The position numbers and the translations under genes were made by a program. The notes below the pieces were generated by a model. It had not been told where the DNA came from. It did not search any database and saw only the letters and a list, made by a program, of their open reading frames with translations. Shown here in pieces: positions 1 to 11,865 of a stretch of 64,000 bases of DNA. How positions within the stretch are numbered: position 1 is the first letter of the stretch; every line of letters starts with the position of its first letter. This DNA is from Dendrophyllia cribrosa (taxonomy: Eukaryota; Cnidaria; Anthozoa; Scleractinia; Dendrophylliidae): positions 5,724,058 to 5,788,057 of the forward strand of contig JAJLRJ010000007.1 in the NCBI GenBank assembly GCA_024195265.1, written 5' to 3'.

Positions 1-2146
1 AGGAAAGTCCCTTTCCCCACCCCTCCGCCATCCCTATCGGTAGTGGGAGAGGGGTGGAGGAAAGTCCCTTTCCCCACCCCTCCGCCATCCCTATCGGTAG
101 TGGGAGAGGGGTGGAGGAAAGTCCCTTTCCCCACCCCTCCGCCATCCCTATCGGTAGTGGGAGAGGGGTGGAGGAAAGTCCCTTTCCCCACCCCTCCGCC
201 ATCCCTATCGGTAGTGGGAGAGGGGTGGAGGAAAGTCCCTTTCCCCACCCCTCCGCCATCCCTATCGGTAGTGGGAGAGGGGTGGAGGAAAGTCCCTTTC
301 CCCACCCCTCCGCCATCCCTATCGGTAGTGGGAGAGGGGTGGAGGAAAGTCCCTTTCCCCACCCCTCCGCCATCCCTATCGGTAGTGGGAGAGGGGTGGA
401 GGAAAGTCCCTTTCCCCACCCCTCCGCCATCCCTATCGGTAGTGGGAGAGGGGTGGAGGAAAGTCCCTTTCCCCACCCCTCCGCCATCCCTATCGGTAGT
501 GGGAGAGGGGTGGAGGAAAGTCCCTTTCCCCACCCCTCCGCCATCCCTATCGGTAGTGGGAGAGGGGTGGAGGAAAGTCCCTTTCCCCACCCCTCCGCCA
601 TCCCTATCGGTAGTGGGAGAGGGGTGGAGGAAAGTCCCTTTCCCCACCCCTCCGCCATCCCTATCGGTAGTGGGAGAGGGGTGGAGGAAAGTCCCTTTCC
701 CCACCCCTCCGCCATCCCTATCGGTAGTGGGAGAGGGGTGGAGGAAAGTCCCTTTCCCCACCCCTCCGCCATCCCTATCGGTAGTGGGAGAGGGGTGGAG
801 GAAAGTCCCTTTCCCCACCCCTCCGCCATCCCTATCGGTAGTGGGAGAGGGGTGGAGGAAAGTCCCTTTCCCCACCCCTCCGCCATCCCTATCGGTAGTG
901 GGAGAGGGGTGGAGGAAAGTCCCTTTCCCCACCCCTCCGCCATCCCTATCGGTAGTGGGAGAGGGGTGGAGGAAAGTCCCTTTCCCCACCCCTCCGCCAT
1001 CCCTATCGGTAGTGGGAGAGGGGTGGAGGAAAGTCCCTTTCCCCACCCCTCCGCCATCCCTATCGGTAGTGGGAGAGGGGTGGAGGAAAGTCCCTTTCCC
1101 CACCCCTCCGCCATCCCTATCGGTAGTGGGAGAGGGGTGGAGGAAAGTCCCTTTCCCCACCCCTCCGCCATCCCTATCGGTAGTGGGAGAGGGGTGGAGG
1201 AAAGTCCCTTTCCCCACCCCTCCGCCATCCCTATCGGTAGTGGGAGAGGGGTGGAGGAAAGTCCCTTTCCCCACCCCTCCGCCATCCCTATCGGTAGTGG
1301 GAGAGGGGTGGAGGAAAGTCCCTTTCCCCACCCCTCCGCCATCCCTATCGGTAGTGGGAGAGGGGTGGAGGAAAGTCCCTTTCCCCACCCCTCCGCCATC
1401 CCTATCGGTAGTGGGAGAGGGGTGGAGGAAAGTCCCTTTCCCCACCCCTCCGCCATCCCTATCGGTAGTGGGAGAGGGGTGGAGGAAAGTCCCTTTCCCC
1501 ACCCCTCCGCCATCCCTATCGGTAGTGGGAGAGGGGTGGAGGAAAGTCCCTTTCCCCACCCCTCCGCCATCCCTATCGGTAGTGGGAGAGGGGTGGAGGA
1601 AAGTCCCTTTCCCCACCCCTCCGCCATCCCTATCGGTAGTGGGAGAGGGGTGGAGGAAAGTCCCTTTCCCCACCCCTCCGCCATCCCTATCGGTAGTGGG
1701 AGAGGGGTGGAGGAAAGTCCCTTTCCCCACCCCTCCGCCATCCCTATCGGTAGTGGGAGAGGGGTGGAGGAAAGTCCCTTTCCCCACCCCTCCGCCATCC
1801 CTATCGGTAGTGGGAGAGGGGTGGAGGAAAGTCCCTTTCCCCACCCCTCCGCCATCCCTATCGGTAGTGGGAGAGGGGTGGAGGAAAGTCCCTTTCCCCA
1901 CCCCTCCGCCATCCCTATCGGTAGTGGGAGAGGGGTGGAGGAAAGTCCCTTTCCCCACCCCTCCGCCATCCCTATCGGTAGTGGGAGAGGGGTGGAGGAA
2001 AGTCCCTTTCCCCACCCCTCCGCCATCCCTATCGGTAGTGGGAGAGGGGTGGAGGAAAGTCCCTTTCCCCACCCCTCCGCCATCCCTATCGGTAGTGGGA
2101 GAGGGGTGGAGGAAAGTCCCTTTCCCCACCCCTCCGCCATCCCATC
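1..2146. repeat. 57-bp satellite array, about 37.6 identical copies
   Basis: A 57-bp unit repeats head to tail from the first base of the window, so the array extends beyond it. The text is identical every 1140 bp (20 units), and I saw no substitutions until the array breaks off at about 2143. Each unit contains the exact 9-bp inverted arms CCACCCCTC and GAGGGGTGG, so a single unit can fold into a hairpin with a C-rich and a G-rich side. Because 57 is divisible by three and two frames lack stops, the array looks like reading frames of more than 700 codons, but nothing supports translation. Perfect identity points to recent amplification or an assembly collapse/expansion. Confidence 0.97.
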
Positions 2147-2807
2147 GAAATCTAGTTCGTATTTTTTAGCTCCGAGAATGGACCGTTTTTTCTCATACAA
2201 ATCCTTATAATTTTCCTCGTAACGGTTACTGTGACACATATAGCTTGGGCTACCTGTGATGTTAGCATTGAAGTAGTCAGACACAATGTTTGTCCGCATA
2301 AACCAACAAAGGCTTTACGGCAGTTTATTACTGTCTTGTGAATGAGGATATAGATATCTTGTAACTTTACTTGAATGCTTTTAAGAGCTTATTTTGAAAT
2401 AGTTTCTTTATTCTGCCCTACATTCCTTTGTACATCAGTTTATAATCGGAAAAATGTCGCTTGTCGGACAGTTGTATACTTTTTCTGATCTTGAAAGTTG
2501 TGGTGTCTTTTTCTATTTCTTCTTCAGTGGATTGTTCTATTTGGTTCTTGATCTTATAATGCGTACCTCCCCCTCTCTCTCACTTGAGCTAATCTTGTGA
2601 AGTTATCAAACCAATATTGAAGTCCAAGAACTCAGTTTTCAAGCCAAGACCAGTATTACTTAGAGACATTCCAACAGAATGTGCTGTTCGAAAGAAGAAG
2701 AAGACAAACATGAATTATTTTGCGTGTTGTTTAAAAATGTTATTGTTAAACGTGTTATAAGCATCAAGCATGCGTGACTCTGCTTTTAACCGTGGGTACC
2801 CATGCCA
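2147..2807. other. Unannotated AT-rich spacer
   Basis: This stretch lies between the 57-bp and 85-bp satellites. I see no open frame of note, no RNA gene and no clear repeat in it. Confidence 0.6.
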
Positions 2808-3464
2808 CCCAATGAAATGTTTGAATAGCTACAAAGGCCTATATTGCTGTGGTACTGTTTCAAACTTTTTAGTCCATGGATGACATTCTAAATGTGTAAC
2901 CATTGAATTGACCATTCAAATGAAAGCTACAACGGGGCGGCGGGTGTTCTTTCCTGTGGTAATGTTTGAAACGTTTGAGTTCGTGGATGAAATCATAAAA
3001 GTATGAGTATTGAAATGAAAGCTTCAAAGGCGTAGGTTCCTACGGTTCTGTTTCAAACGAGTACGGGAGTCCGTCGATGAAATCCTAAAAGTTTGTCCAA
3101 TGAAAGATATCGCAAAGACCAACTTTCGTGTGACGTTGTTTCAAACTTTTGAGTCCGTGGATGAAATCCTAAATGTGTCACCATTCAAATGAAAGCTGCA
3201 AAGGCGTACTTTCCTATGGTACGAATTTAAATTTACAGTCCGCGGATAAAACTTTAAATGTTTGACCATTCATAGTTTCTTGTGGTTAAAGTGGTTCCAA
3301 CTTTTGAGTCCGTGGATAAATCCTAAATGTTTGACCATTCAAATGAAAGCTACAAAGGTGTACTCTCCTATTGTATACTATTTTAAACTTTTAAGTGGCG
3401 GATGAAATGCTACATGTGTCACCATTCAAATAAAGCTACAAAGATATTCTTTATGGTAATGCAC

Positions 3465-4193
3465 CAATCAATTCCGGCTGTTACCATCCCCCGCCCCCCG
3501 GGCCAACCCCCAGGGATTTGTGTTTTTTTTTTTTCGTAGAACTACAAATTCCCCGCCCCCGAGCTGCCAGAAACTACAAATTCCCCGCCCCTGGGCAACA
3601 GAAAAGCAACACAAATTACAAAAGTTAAAGAAACATATATGAAAAGCACGGTTAATAATGTAACATCATTAATAACGTAACATCAGATCACCGAAAAGAA
3701 AGTTGCTGGCTCTGTGAAAGTTCTAACAAAACGTCTATGAATCAGAATGTATAAAGACATATTTAACGTTGTTTCTTTGATCGGATGCACGACGTTGGAA
3801 TATCGGAAATTTCTGTTTATGCGTCAGGAGCCTGATGCTGTGCTTTGTTTTTTCGTGCCCTTGTCAACTTTGCTTTTTCAGCTCCCCGCCTCAAAGCCTA
3901 CGTTGAAATACACATCAAGAAGTGTTTCTTTATACCGTCCTTCAAACAAATTATTTAACTTTGCAATACCTTGGTTTTCAAGCCAATCGCCCACAAAGTA
4001 GTCGGTTTCCCGGCGAATTCTTCCATTGTTTACTGACATGGCGACCGCATGGATCTGGCGATCGGTCAAGGTGTCCCCGCCCCCAGCCCCCCGGGGCAAC
4101 ACGTTGTTGTACAAAATCCCCTCCCCAGGGACATAGGGCCTTACAAATCCCCGGGGTATGCCCGGGGGGGATGGTAACAGCCGGAATTGATTG
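3465..4193. mobile_element. Non-autonomous DNA transposon with terminal inverted repeats
   Basis: Both ends carry the same inverted sequence, starting CAATCAATTCCGGCTG on the left and ending CAGCCGGAATTGATTG on the right. With gaps, similarity continues about 57 bp inward through C-rich/G-rich stretches. The element is about 730 bp and sits between satellite DNA (left) and a LINE 3' end (right). I could not define a convincing target-site duplication, so the superfamily is unassigned. The only noteworthy internal frame is the minus-strand fragment at 3878-4114. Confidence 0.75.
3878..4114 (-). pseudogene. Open-frame fragment inside the TIR element, unknown protein
   Basis: A 78-codon open frame on the minus strand. 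The interior reads like ordinary soluble protein (TLTDRQIHAVAMSVNNG, then RRETDYFVGDWLENQGIAKL). It lies wholly inside the inverted-repeat element, so it may be a remnant of a transposon protein or a captured host exon. No catalytic motif is visible and I do not recognise the family. The first residues run into the C-rich/G-rich subterminal repeat and are probably not genuine coding sequence. Confidence 0.35.
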
Positions 4194-4700
4194 ATACTAA
4201 ACTAAATTTTTATTACAAATTTAAAAATAATACCAACAGTTCTATTTGTTATGACCTAGTCAAGAATATGAGACACAGGAGAATGCTTGCCAAATTTAGA
4301 GTTGGAAACCATAACCTACAAATTGAAAAAAGGAAGACATACAAAGCCTTTAACACCAAGAGAACTAAGGAGCTGCGAATGCTGCCATTCAAAAAATGTA
4401 GAAGACGAGTGTCATTTCCTCTTCGACTGCGTCTCAAATGTTGATTTACGGAACAACTTATATTACGATATTAGAAATTATTGTGCAAGTTTTAAGGATT
4501 TAACAGACGAAGACCTTATTGTATTTTTCTTCAATAGCATAGATCCCGTGATTTGTAAAAAAATGAGTCATTTTATATATGAAGCGTCCTTGAGGCGTGA
4601 TGATTTGTTAATCTGTAATTAGTAACTATTATATTCATTGTTATTGCAATACCATTAATGTTATATGGGAATGCAAATAAAATATGTTATGTTATGTTAT
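4194..4700 (+). pseudogene. 5'-truncated LINE: 3' end of the reverse transcriptase ORF plus tail
   Basis: Two overlapping plus-strand frames (4187-4444, then 4287-4622) together resemble the C-terminal end of the CR1/L2-like LINE at 37.35-40.49 kb, joined by a frameshift near 4340. The second frame contains the zinc-binding pattern typical of the end of these ORFs: C-x2-C, then DECHFLFDC giving H-x4-C. It stops at 4622, followed by a short 3' UTR with AATAAA and a (TTATG)n tail, a usual 3' end for such elements. The left border abuts the TIR element exactly. Confidence 0.8.
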
Positions 4701-6345
4701 GATGCATAACTTTTGATTCCGCGAGTGGATGAGGTGCTAAATGTGTGATCATTCAATTGAAAGCTACAAAGGCGCATTTTCTTATGATACTGTTTCAAAC
4801 GTTTGTGTTTGCGGATGAAATCTTAAATATGCGACCATTCAAATATAAAGGAAAAGCTACAAAGGCGTACTTAGTTTCCTATAGTAGTGTCTCAAACCAG
4901 TTTGATTGCGTGGATAAAATCCTAAATGTGTGACCATTGAAATGACAGCAAAGGCGTACTTTCGTGTGGTACTGTTTCATACGTTTGTGATTGCTGATAA
5001 AATCTTAAATATGCGACCATTCAAATGAAGGCGATAAAGGCGTGCTTTCCGACGGTTCTGTTTCAAACTATTCAGTCTATTAAGTCTAACTAACTATTGC
5101 CAGTACGCGTTTTCGGAATTTACAGTTCGTGTGTCCATTCGAATGAAAGCTACAAAGGCGTTTATACTTCAAGTCATGTGGTACTGTTTCAAACTTTTTA
5201 GTCCGTGGATGACATCCTAAATGTGTGGCCATTCAAGTGAAAGCTTCGAAGGCTTACTTTCCTGTGAACTATTAAGTTCTTGTACTGTTTCAAGCTTTTG
5301 AGTCCATGGATTTATCCCTAAATCTGATCTGTGACCGGCATACAAACAAAAGCTACAAAGGCCTACGTTCCACTGATGGAACTGTTTCCGACTTTTCAGT
5401 CCGTGGTTGAGATCCTAAGTGTGTCAGAATTCAAATGAAAGCTGCAAAAACGTACTGTTATAGTGCTGTTTTAAACTTTTGAGTCCGCGGATGAACCAAA
5501 AATTAATGTGTGACCATTCAAGTGATAGCTACAAAGGCATGGCCTTATATGGTATTGTTTCAAAATTGTGATCCCGTGGATGAAATCCTCAATGTGTGAC
5601 CTTACAAAGAAAAGCTACGAAGGAGTTCTATTTTGTGGTACTGTATCAACCTTTTGAGCCTGTGGATGAAATCATAAATGTGTAACTATGCATTCAAATG
5701 AAAGCTACAACGGCGTTCTTTCCTGTGGTACTGGTTAAAACGTTTGAGATTGTGGATGAAATCCTAAATGTGTGACCATTCAAATGAAAGGTTCAAAGGC
5801 GTACTTCTTATATGTTATTGTTTCAAACTTTTGAGTCCATGGATAAATCCTATAAATGCGTCCCCACAAAGGCACTTTTGATTCTGTGGATGAGATGCTA
5901 AATACTGATGTAACAATTCAAATAAAAGCAACAAATGCGTACTATGTTATTGTTTCCAACTTTTGATTTCGTGGTGTTGAAATCTTAAATGTGCGACAAT
6001 CCAATTGAAAGCTACAACGGCGTATTTTCCTATGATACTGTTTAAAACGTTTGAGTCCGTACGTACATAAAATCCGAAAGGTTTGACCAATCATTCAAAT
6101 AAAAGCTACTAAGGCGTACTTTCTAATGGTTGTGTTTTAAACTATTGAGTCCTTGGATGAAATCCTAAGTTTGTGATCATTCAAATGAAAGCTACAAAGG
6201 CGTACTTTCCTATTAATATGTTTTACTGGCTATCGAGTCCGTGCATAAAGTCCTTAATGTGCCGGTCAATCAAATGAAAGCTCTGACAAAGGCGTACTTT
6301 CCTATGGTACGATTTCCAAATTCACAGTCCGTGGATATAACTCTC

Positions 6346-6442
6346 AATAGTATAACTGATGATATACTAGCGTTCTATCACGAATGCTGTTCTCTTATTG
6401 GCTACCCTACTCACTATCTATTCTGTTTTAGTATCACCCAAC

Positions 6443-6480
<38 letters not shown>

Positions 6481-6626
6481 GCTACTAGGGGTCTAATAGT
6501 AATAGTCATCGAGTAGCGAAATTCGCCGGTTTTATTTTTCGTTTTATTCCCAAATAAATATTTCTTCAACTTGCAATTGCTTTTTTTATTATTGCCTTTT
6601 TCTGTCCGACTAGTTGGGTGATACTA

Positions 6627-6660
<34 letters not shown>

Positions 6661-6880
6661 GTCAATAGCCCATTCGGCTTCGCCTCATGGGCTATTGACC
6701 CGTAGCCCTTTCGGGCTACGGGTCCAATTGTTAAGTAGAAAGTGAGTAGAGTGAGTAGCTTAATGGCGGCCGCTTCTTGGCGTTTTCGACGTGTCTCAGT
6801 GAAGAGTATTTGTTGTTAAGTTTTGAACGTCGAGAAGATTTATACTAAACGCGATAGAAATCTCGAGCTCATAATCTAAT
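6346..6880. mobile_element. Foldback insertion with stacked hairpins
   Basis: Non-satellite sequence interrupting the 85-bp array. AGTATCACCCAACTAGT near 6433 recurs inverted as ACTAGTTGGGTGATACT near 6610. To its right are two strong hairpins: GGGTCAATAGCCCAT against ATGGGCTATTGACCC (about 6659-6705) and a neighbouring pair around 6645-6724. No protein-coding potential is seen. Borders are approximate. Confidence 0.55.
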
Positions 6881-7869
6881 TGTTAAATACGAGACCATTC
6901 AAATGAAAACTTTAAATGCCGACTATCCTGTGGTACTCAGTGTTTCAAACTTGTGTCTGCGGATGGAATGGTAAATCGGTTTGATCATTCAAATGAAAGC
7001 TACAAACGCGTACTCTTCTATGGTACTGTTTCAAACGTTTGAGTGCGCGCATGAAATCATAAATGTTTGATCATTCAAAGGAAATCTACAAAAGCCTACT
7101 TTCCTATACTGTTTCAAACGTTTGGGTCCGTGGATGAAATCCTAACTATGCCGTGATCATTCATGTATGAAAGCTACTGAGAGGCGTTCTTTCGTTAAGT
7201 GAGACATTTAAAATAAAGCATCAATGTTGTGCGTTCCTACAGTGGTATGGTTTAAACCTTTCACTGTCCGTGCATGAAATCCTAAAATTTCACCATCATC
7301 AAATGAAAGCGAATAATTTTTACATTTATTGCGTTTGATTCCGCGGATCAATCCTTAAGCTACATGTAAGTTGATGCAACTGATCTAGAAAGTACTATTT
7401 CATGTGGTATAGGAAGGCTCGGTCCATCTTTTGATTCAGTGAACAAAAACGTAATTGTGGAACTTAATCTCTAACGTACGAGTGCGTGGATTAGAAATTA
7501 AGTGTAAAACGGTAAGTGTAACCGCAAAAATGAAAGCTACAAACGCTTACTTTCCTGTGGTACTGTTTCAAACTATTGTGTCTGTGGATGAATTCTTAAA
7601 TGTGTGACCATTCAAATGAAAGCTACAAAGGCGTACTTTGCTATGGTTGTGTTTTGAATGCTACAAAGGCCAATTTTCAGTGGCACTGTTTCAAACAATT
7701 GAGTCTGTGCATAAGATGTGGCACCATTGAAATGAAAGCTACAAAGGCGTCCTTTCCTATGGTATTGTTTCAAACTTTTTAGTCTGTGGATGAAATCCTA
7801 AATGTGTAACCATTAAAATGAAAGCCTTGAAAGCTACACGGGCCTTCTTTCCTATGATACTATTTCGAT

Positions 7870-8096
7870 TTCATTTCCTAACGTTAGGAACTGAGGCAAA
7901 ATTAGAGATGGTTTGTATGGAGTCATCAGAGTATAAACGTGCTTCATATCTCACACCCCCCACCAAAAAAAAATTTCAATGGGATGTTGATTTTTGACAA
8001 GCGGGCATTTTTCATGATGCTCTTTCCGAATGTCGCATCGATCAAATTCCATAATTTCACAAATTTAGTTTTTGTGACGTCGTCACTTTAGGACTG
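7870..8096. repeat. Insertion segment shared with 10908-11145
   Basis: Sequence beginning with TTTCCTAACGTTAGGAACTG and running through a C/A-rich tract is repeated almost unchanged at 10908-11145. Both copies interrupt the 85-bp satellite at a similar point, so the insertion was probably duplicated together with satellite units. Confidence 0.7.
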
Positions 8097-8859
8097 TAAG
8101 GTTACAGTGTACCTTTAAGGTTACCGTGTACCTTTAAGGTTACAGTGTACCTTCGGGAGTGTCTCCAGTATAACAGCTCTAGCGTCTTAAGATTACACTT
8201 AATATACCTAAACCCAGACATCAAATTAAAGCTTATAGAGCTGGCTATCTAAATATGGAAACCATTTGGTAATAAAATGAATTGTCAAATTTTTTACGAC
8301 GTCTAAATTCGAACGTCCGAATCAGCTTTAAAACGCTATAACTCAAAGCGATTATTGTATTTTGCTAATTTTATTTGTTCTCGGATTTCCGGACACGAAG
8401 CGCTAAAAAAACGTGTCGGCGATTTCCCATATTCAATTGCAGTGAAAAGTTACAGAATATTTTCGAAAAGGGGAGAAAAAAAATTGGAGTGATCGCACGG
8501 AAATGGCTCTTGACGAAAAAATTTTCGGAAAAATGAAATTCGCCGACAGATTTTTGTTGACTATATGTTAGCCTAGCTTCTGTCCAAATTTGAGGAAAAT
8601 CAAACAAATTCCCTTTGAGTTGTAGCTCTTTGAAGTGTCCCCTACAAGCGAAAAATTAACTTTGAGAAAACAGCGCTTAAAGAAACATATCGCTTCATAA
8701 ACCGACTCCGCCCACAAAAGTTATACCGTCATTTCTCCGTTAATTTTCACTATTTTTCGATAATTTTTTTTGGGATGAAAGTTCATTCTGTAAACTTTAT
8801 TTTGACGCCAAAAAAAAAAATTCAATAAATTTTCGATCTGAAGGTACACTGTAACCTTA
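8097..8859. mobile_element. TIR element, absent from the paralogous locus at 11.13 kb
   Basis: Begins with three tandem copies of a 19-bp terminal word (TAAGGTTACAGTGTACC plus TT) and ends with its inverse GGTACACTGTAACCTTA. The sister segment at 11.13 kb lacks it and runs directly from TTTAGGACT into ATTGAAATGAAAGC, giving a natural empty site. It is about 760 bp with no credible coding sequence, so it is a MITE-like non-autonomous element of unassigned superfamily. Confidence 0.65.
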
Positions 8860-10907
8860 AATGAAAGCTACAAGAGTCCTACAAAGGCGTACTTTCCTTT
8901 GATTTTATTTCAAACTTCCGAGTCCATGGATAAAATCTTAAATGTCCAATCATTCAAATGAAAGCTACAAAGCCGTGTTTTCCTATCGTTGTGTTTCAAA
9001 CTTCTGAGTCTGTTGATAAAGTCCTATGTGTTGACCATTGAACTAAAAGCTACGATAACGTACTTTCCTATGTTACGGTTTGCACATGAATTCACAGTCC
9101 GTGGATATAACGTTAAATGTGAGACCATTGAAATGAAAGCTATACAAAGGCATACTTTTACTTTATGTGTCTGCGGATGAAATCCTAAATGTTTTACCTA
9201 TACTGTTTCGAACTTTTGGGTCCGCGGATGAAATCCTAAATGATTTACCTATACTGTTTCGAACTTTTGGGTCCGCGGATGAAATCCTAAATATGTGACC
9301 ATTCAAATGAAAGCTACAGAGGCGTACTTTCGTTAAGAGAGACATTTAAAATAAAGCAGCAATGCTTTGCGTTCCTACTGTGTTACATGAATATGGGGCA
9401 AACGTTTGACTCTCTGTGGATGAAATCCATAAATTCTGGAACTTAATAACCATAACAATGAAAGCTACAAACTAAGGCGTATTGTCGTATGATTCTGTTT
9501 CAAACTTTTGAGTCCGTGCATAAAATCCTAAATGACTGTGTGACCGTACAAAGGCGCACTGTTTCAAACATTTGAATCCGTGGATAAAATCCTAAGTGTT
9601 TGACCGGCATTGAAATGAAAGCTACAAACTGGCGTACTTTCCTGTGATTCTGTTTCAGTCAAACTATTGAGACCGTGGATAAAATCCTAAATGTATCATC
9701 GTTCAAATGAAAGCTACACGAAAGGTGTTCTTTCCTATGGTAGTCATGGTACGGTTTCCAAATTCACAGTCCGTGGATATAACGTTAAATGTGTGACCAT
9801 TCAAATGAAAACTAGTGAAAAGGCGTAATTTCCTTTTAATACTTTAATGATATGCTCCTGAAACAGTATGGCACTAGACTAGGAGGTACGGTGCATAGCT
9901 ACTAGTTACAAAAATGTATAAACAATAGAAATAAATTATAAGTTGTAAGTGTAATATAGTGTAAATCCTATCAGGTACGGTTTCCAAATTTACAGTCCGT
10001 GGATACAACTTTTAATGTTTGACCATGATTCAATAAAGCTACCAAAGCCAACTTTCTTGTGGCACTGTTTCAAATATTTTAGTCCGTGGATAAAATCCTA
10101 AATGTTTGACCATTTCAATAGAAGCTACAAAGACGTTCCATTCTGTGGTATTGTTTCAATATGTCGAGCTTGTGGCTGAAATCTATAGTGCATGACCATT
10201 CAAATGAAAGCTACGAAGGCGTACATTCCTATGGTTGTGTTTCAAACTTGTGAGTCGGTGTATGAAATCCTAAACGATTGACCATTCAATTGAAAGCTAC
10301 AAAGACCAACTTTTCTGAAGCACTGTACTGTTTCAAAATTTTAATTTCGTGGAAATGTGCGACCATTGAAATAAAAACTACAAATACGTATTTTCGTGTG
10401 GTACGGTATCAAACTTTTGTATCTGCGAATGAAAATACAAAATAGGTGACCATTCAAGTGAAAGCCACAAGGGTACCTTCCCATGGTTCTGATTCAACGC
10501 TTTGAGTCCGTGGATAAATCCTAAAGTGTGACCATTCAAATGAAAGCTACAAAGGCGTACTTTGCTATGGTTGTGTTTTGAAAGCTACAAAGGCCAATTT
10601 TCAGTGGCAGTTTCAAACAATTGAGTCCGTGCATAAAATCCTGAATGTGGGACCATTGAAATAAAAGCTACAATGAAGCTGTCCACGGTTGCATTTTGGC
10701 TTTCAGTTTGGGCTCTATCATGTCGTTTTCGCGTTAATTGTTCTACGTAGTATCAGCTTTGCTCACTATGTTTACAATGAAGGCGTCCTTTCCTATGGTA
10801 CTGTTTCAAACTTTTTAGTCTGTTGATGAAATCCAAAATGTGTAACCATTCAAATGAAAGCCTTGAAAGCTACACGGGCCTTCTTTCCTATGATACTATT
10901 TCGATTT

Positions 10908-11145
10908 CAGTTCCTAACGTTAGGAACTGAGGCAAAATTAGAGATGGTTTGTATGGAGTCATAAGAGTATAAACGTGCTTCATATCTCACCCCCCCCCCC
11001 TCCCCCCCCCCCCCCCCCAAAAAAAAAAAAACAACAACAACAACAAATCAATAGAATGTTGATTTTTGACAAGCGGGCATTTTTCATGATGCTCTTTCCG
11101 AATGTCGCATCAAATCCCATAATTTCACAAATTTAGTTTTAGGAC
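10908..11145. repeat. Second copy of the 7870-8096 insertion (empty-site copy)
   Basis: Near-identical to 7870-8096 but carrying expanded poly-C and poly-A tracts (10988-11030) and lacking the TIR element present in the first copy. Confidence 0.7.
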
Positions 11146-11314
11146 TATTGAAATGAAAGCTACAAAGGCGTACTTTCCTTTGATTTTATTTCAAACTTCT
11201 GAGTCCGTGGATAAAATCTTGAATGTGTAATCATGATCAAATGGAAGCTACAACAAAGCCGTGTTTTCCTATCGTTGTGTTTCAAACTTCTGAGTCAGTT
11301 GATAAAGTCCTAAA

Positions 11315-11825
11315 CAGACAAAGTTAATTGCTTTCCAATATAAAATAATTTATAACGTCCTTCCAAACCAAATTAATCTGTTTCGCGTCGGAAAAACTAA
11401 AAATGACACCTGCCCACTTTGCAACTGTGAAAAACAAACAACGTGACTAACATGTTGTTCAACTGCATCAAATCGGAAACATTTTGGGATTCGTTTGTAA
11501 AATGGTGGTAACAGAAATTCAATGAATACCTACATTTATATGGCTGGCATCAAAATACAATTATAATTCTTTACCCAACTATGTTCTTGTTATTGCAAAA
11601 TATCATATTTTCACTACCAGCATATGCAGCGGCTTTTTGGACTTTGACAGCTTTTTATTACAGTTGAAAAATGACATAATTATTATAAGAGAAATATCGT
11701 TTCACAATAAATAATGTTATATTTTTCTTCTATTTTAATTGTACATTTCTCTTCTCCATATGTAATTTTTATGTAAAATAATGTTTGTATGGAAGACGAT
11801 TTATGTAAAATGTTGTTTGTATGGA

Positions 11826-11860
<35 letters not shown>
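11315..11860. other. AT-rich insertion in satellite ending in an (AAT)n microsatellite
   Basis: Non-satellite AT-rich sequence between diverged 85-bp copies. It ends in about 12 AAT triplets at 11826-11862. No open frame beyond repeat artefacts. Confidence 0.55.

Positions 11861-11865
<5 letters not shown>

Noticed and set aside
43..2210. Two overlapping open frames of more than 700 codons with 19-residue repeats
   Set aside because: Direct consequence of a stop-free 57-bp satellite unit (57 = 3 x 19) read in two frames; no start context, domain or unique coding sequence.
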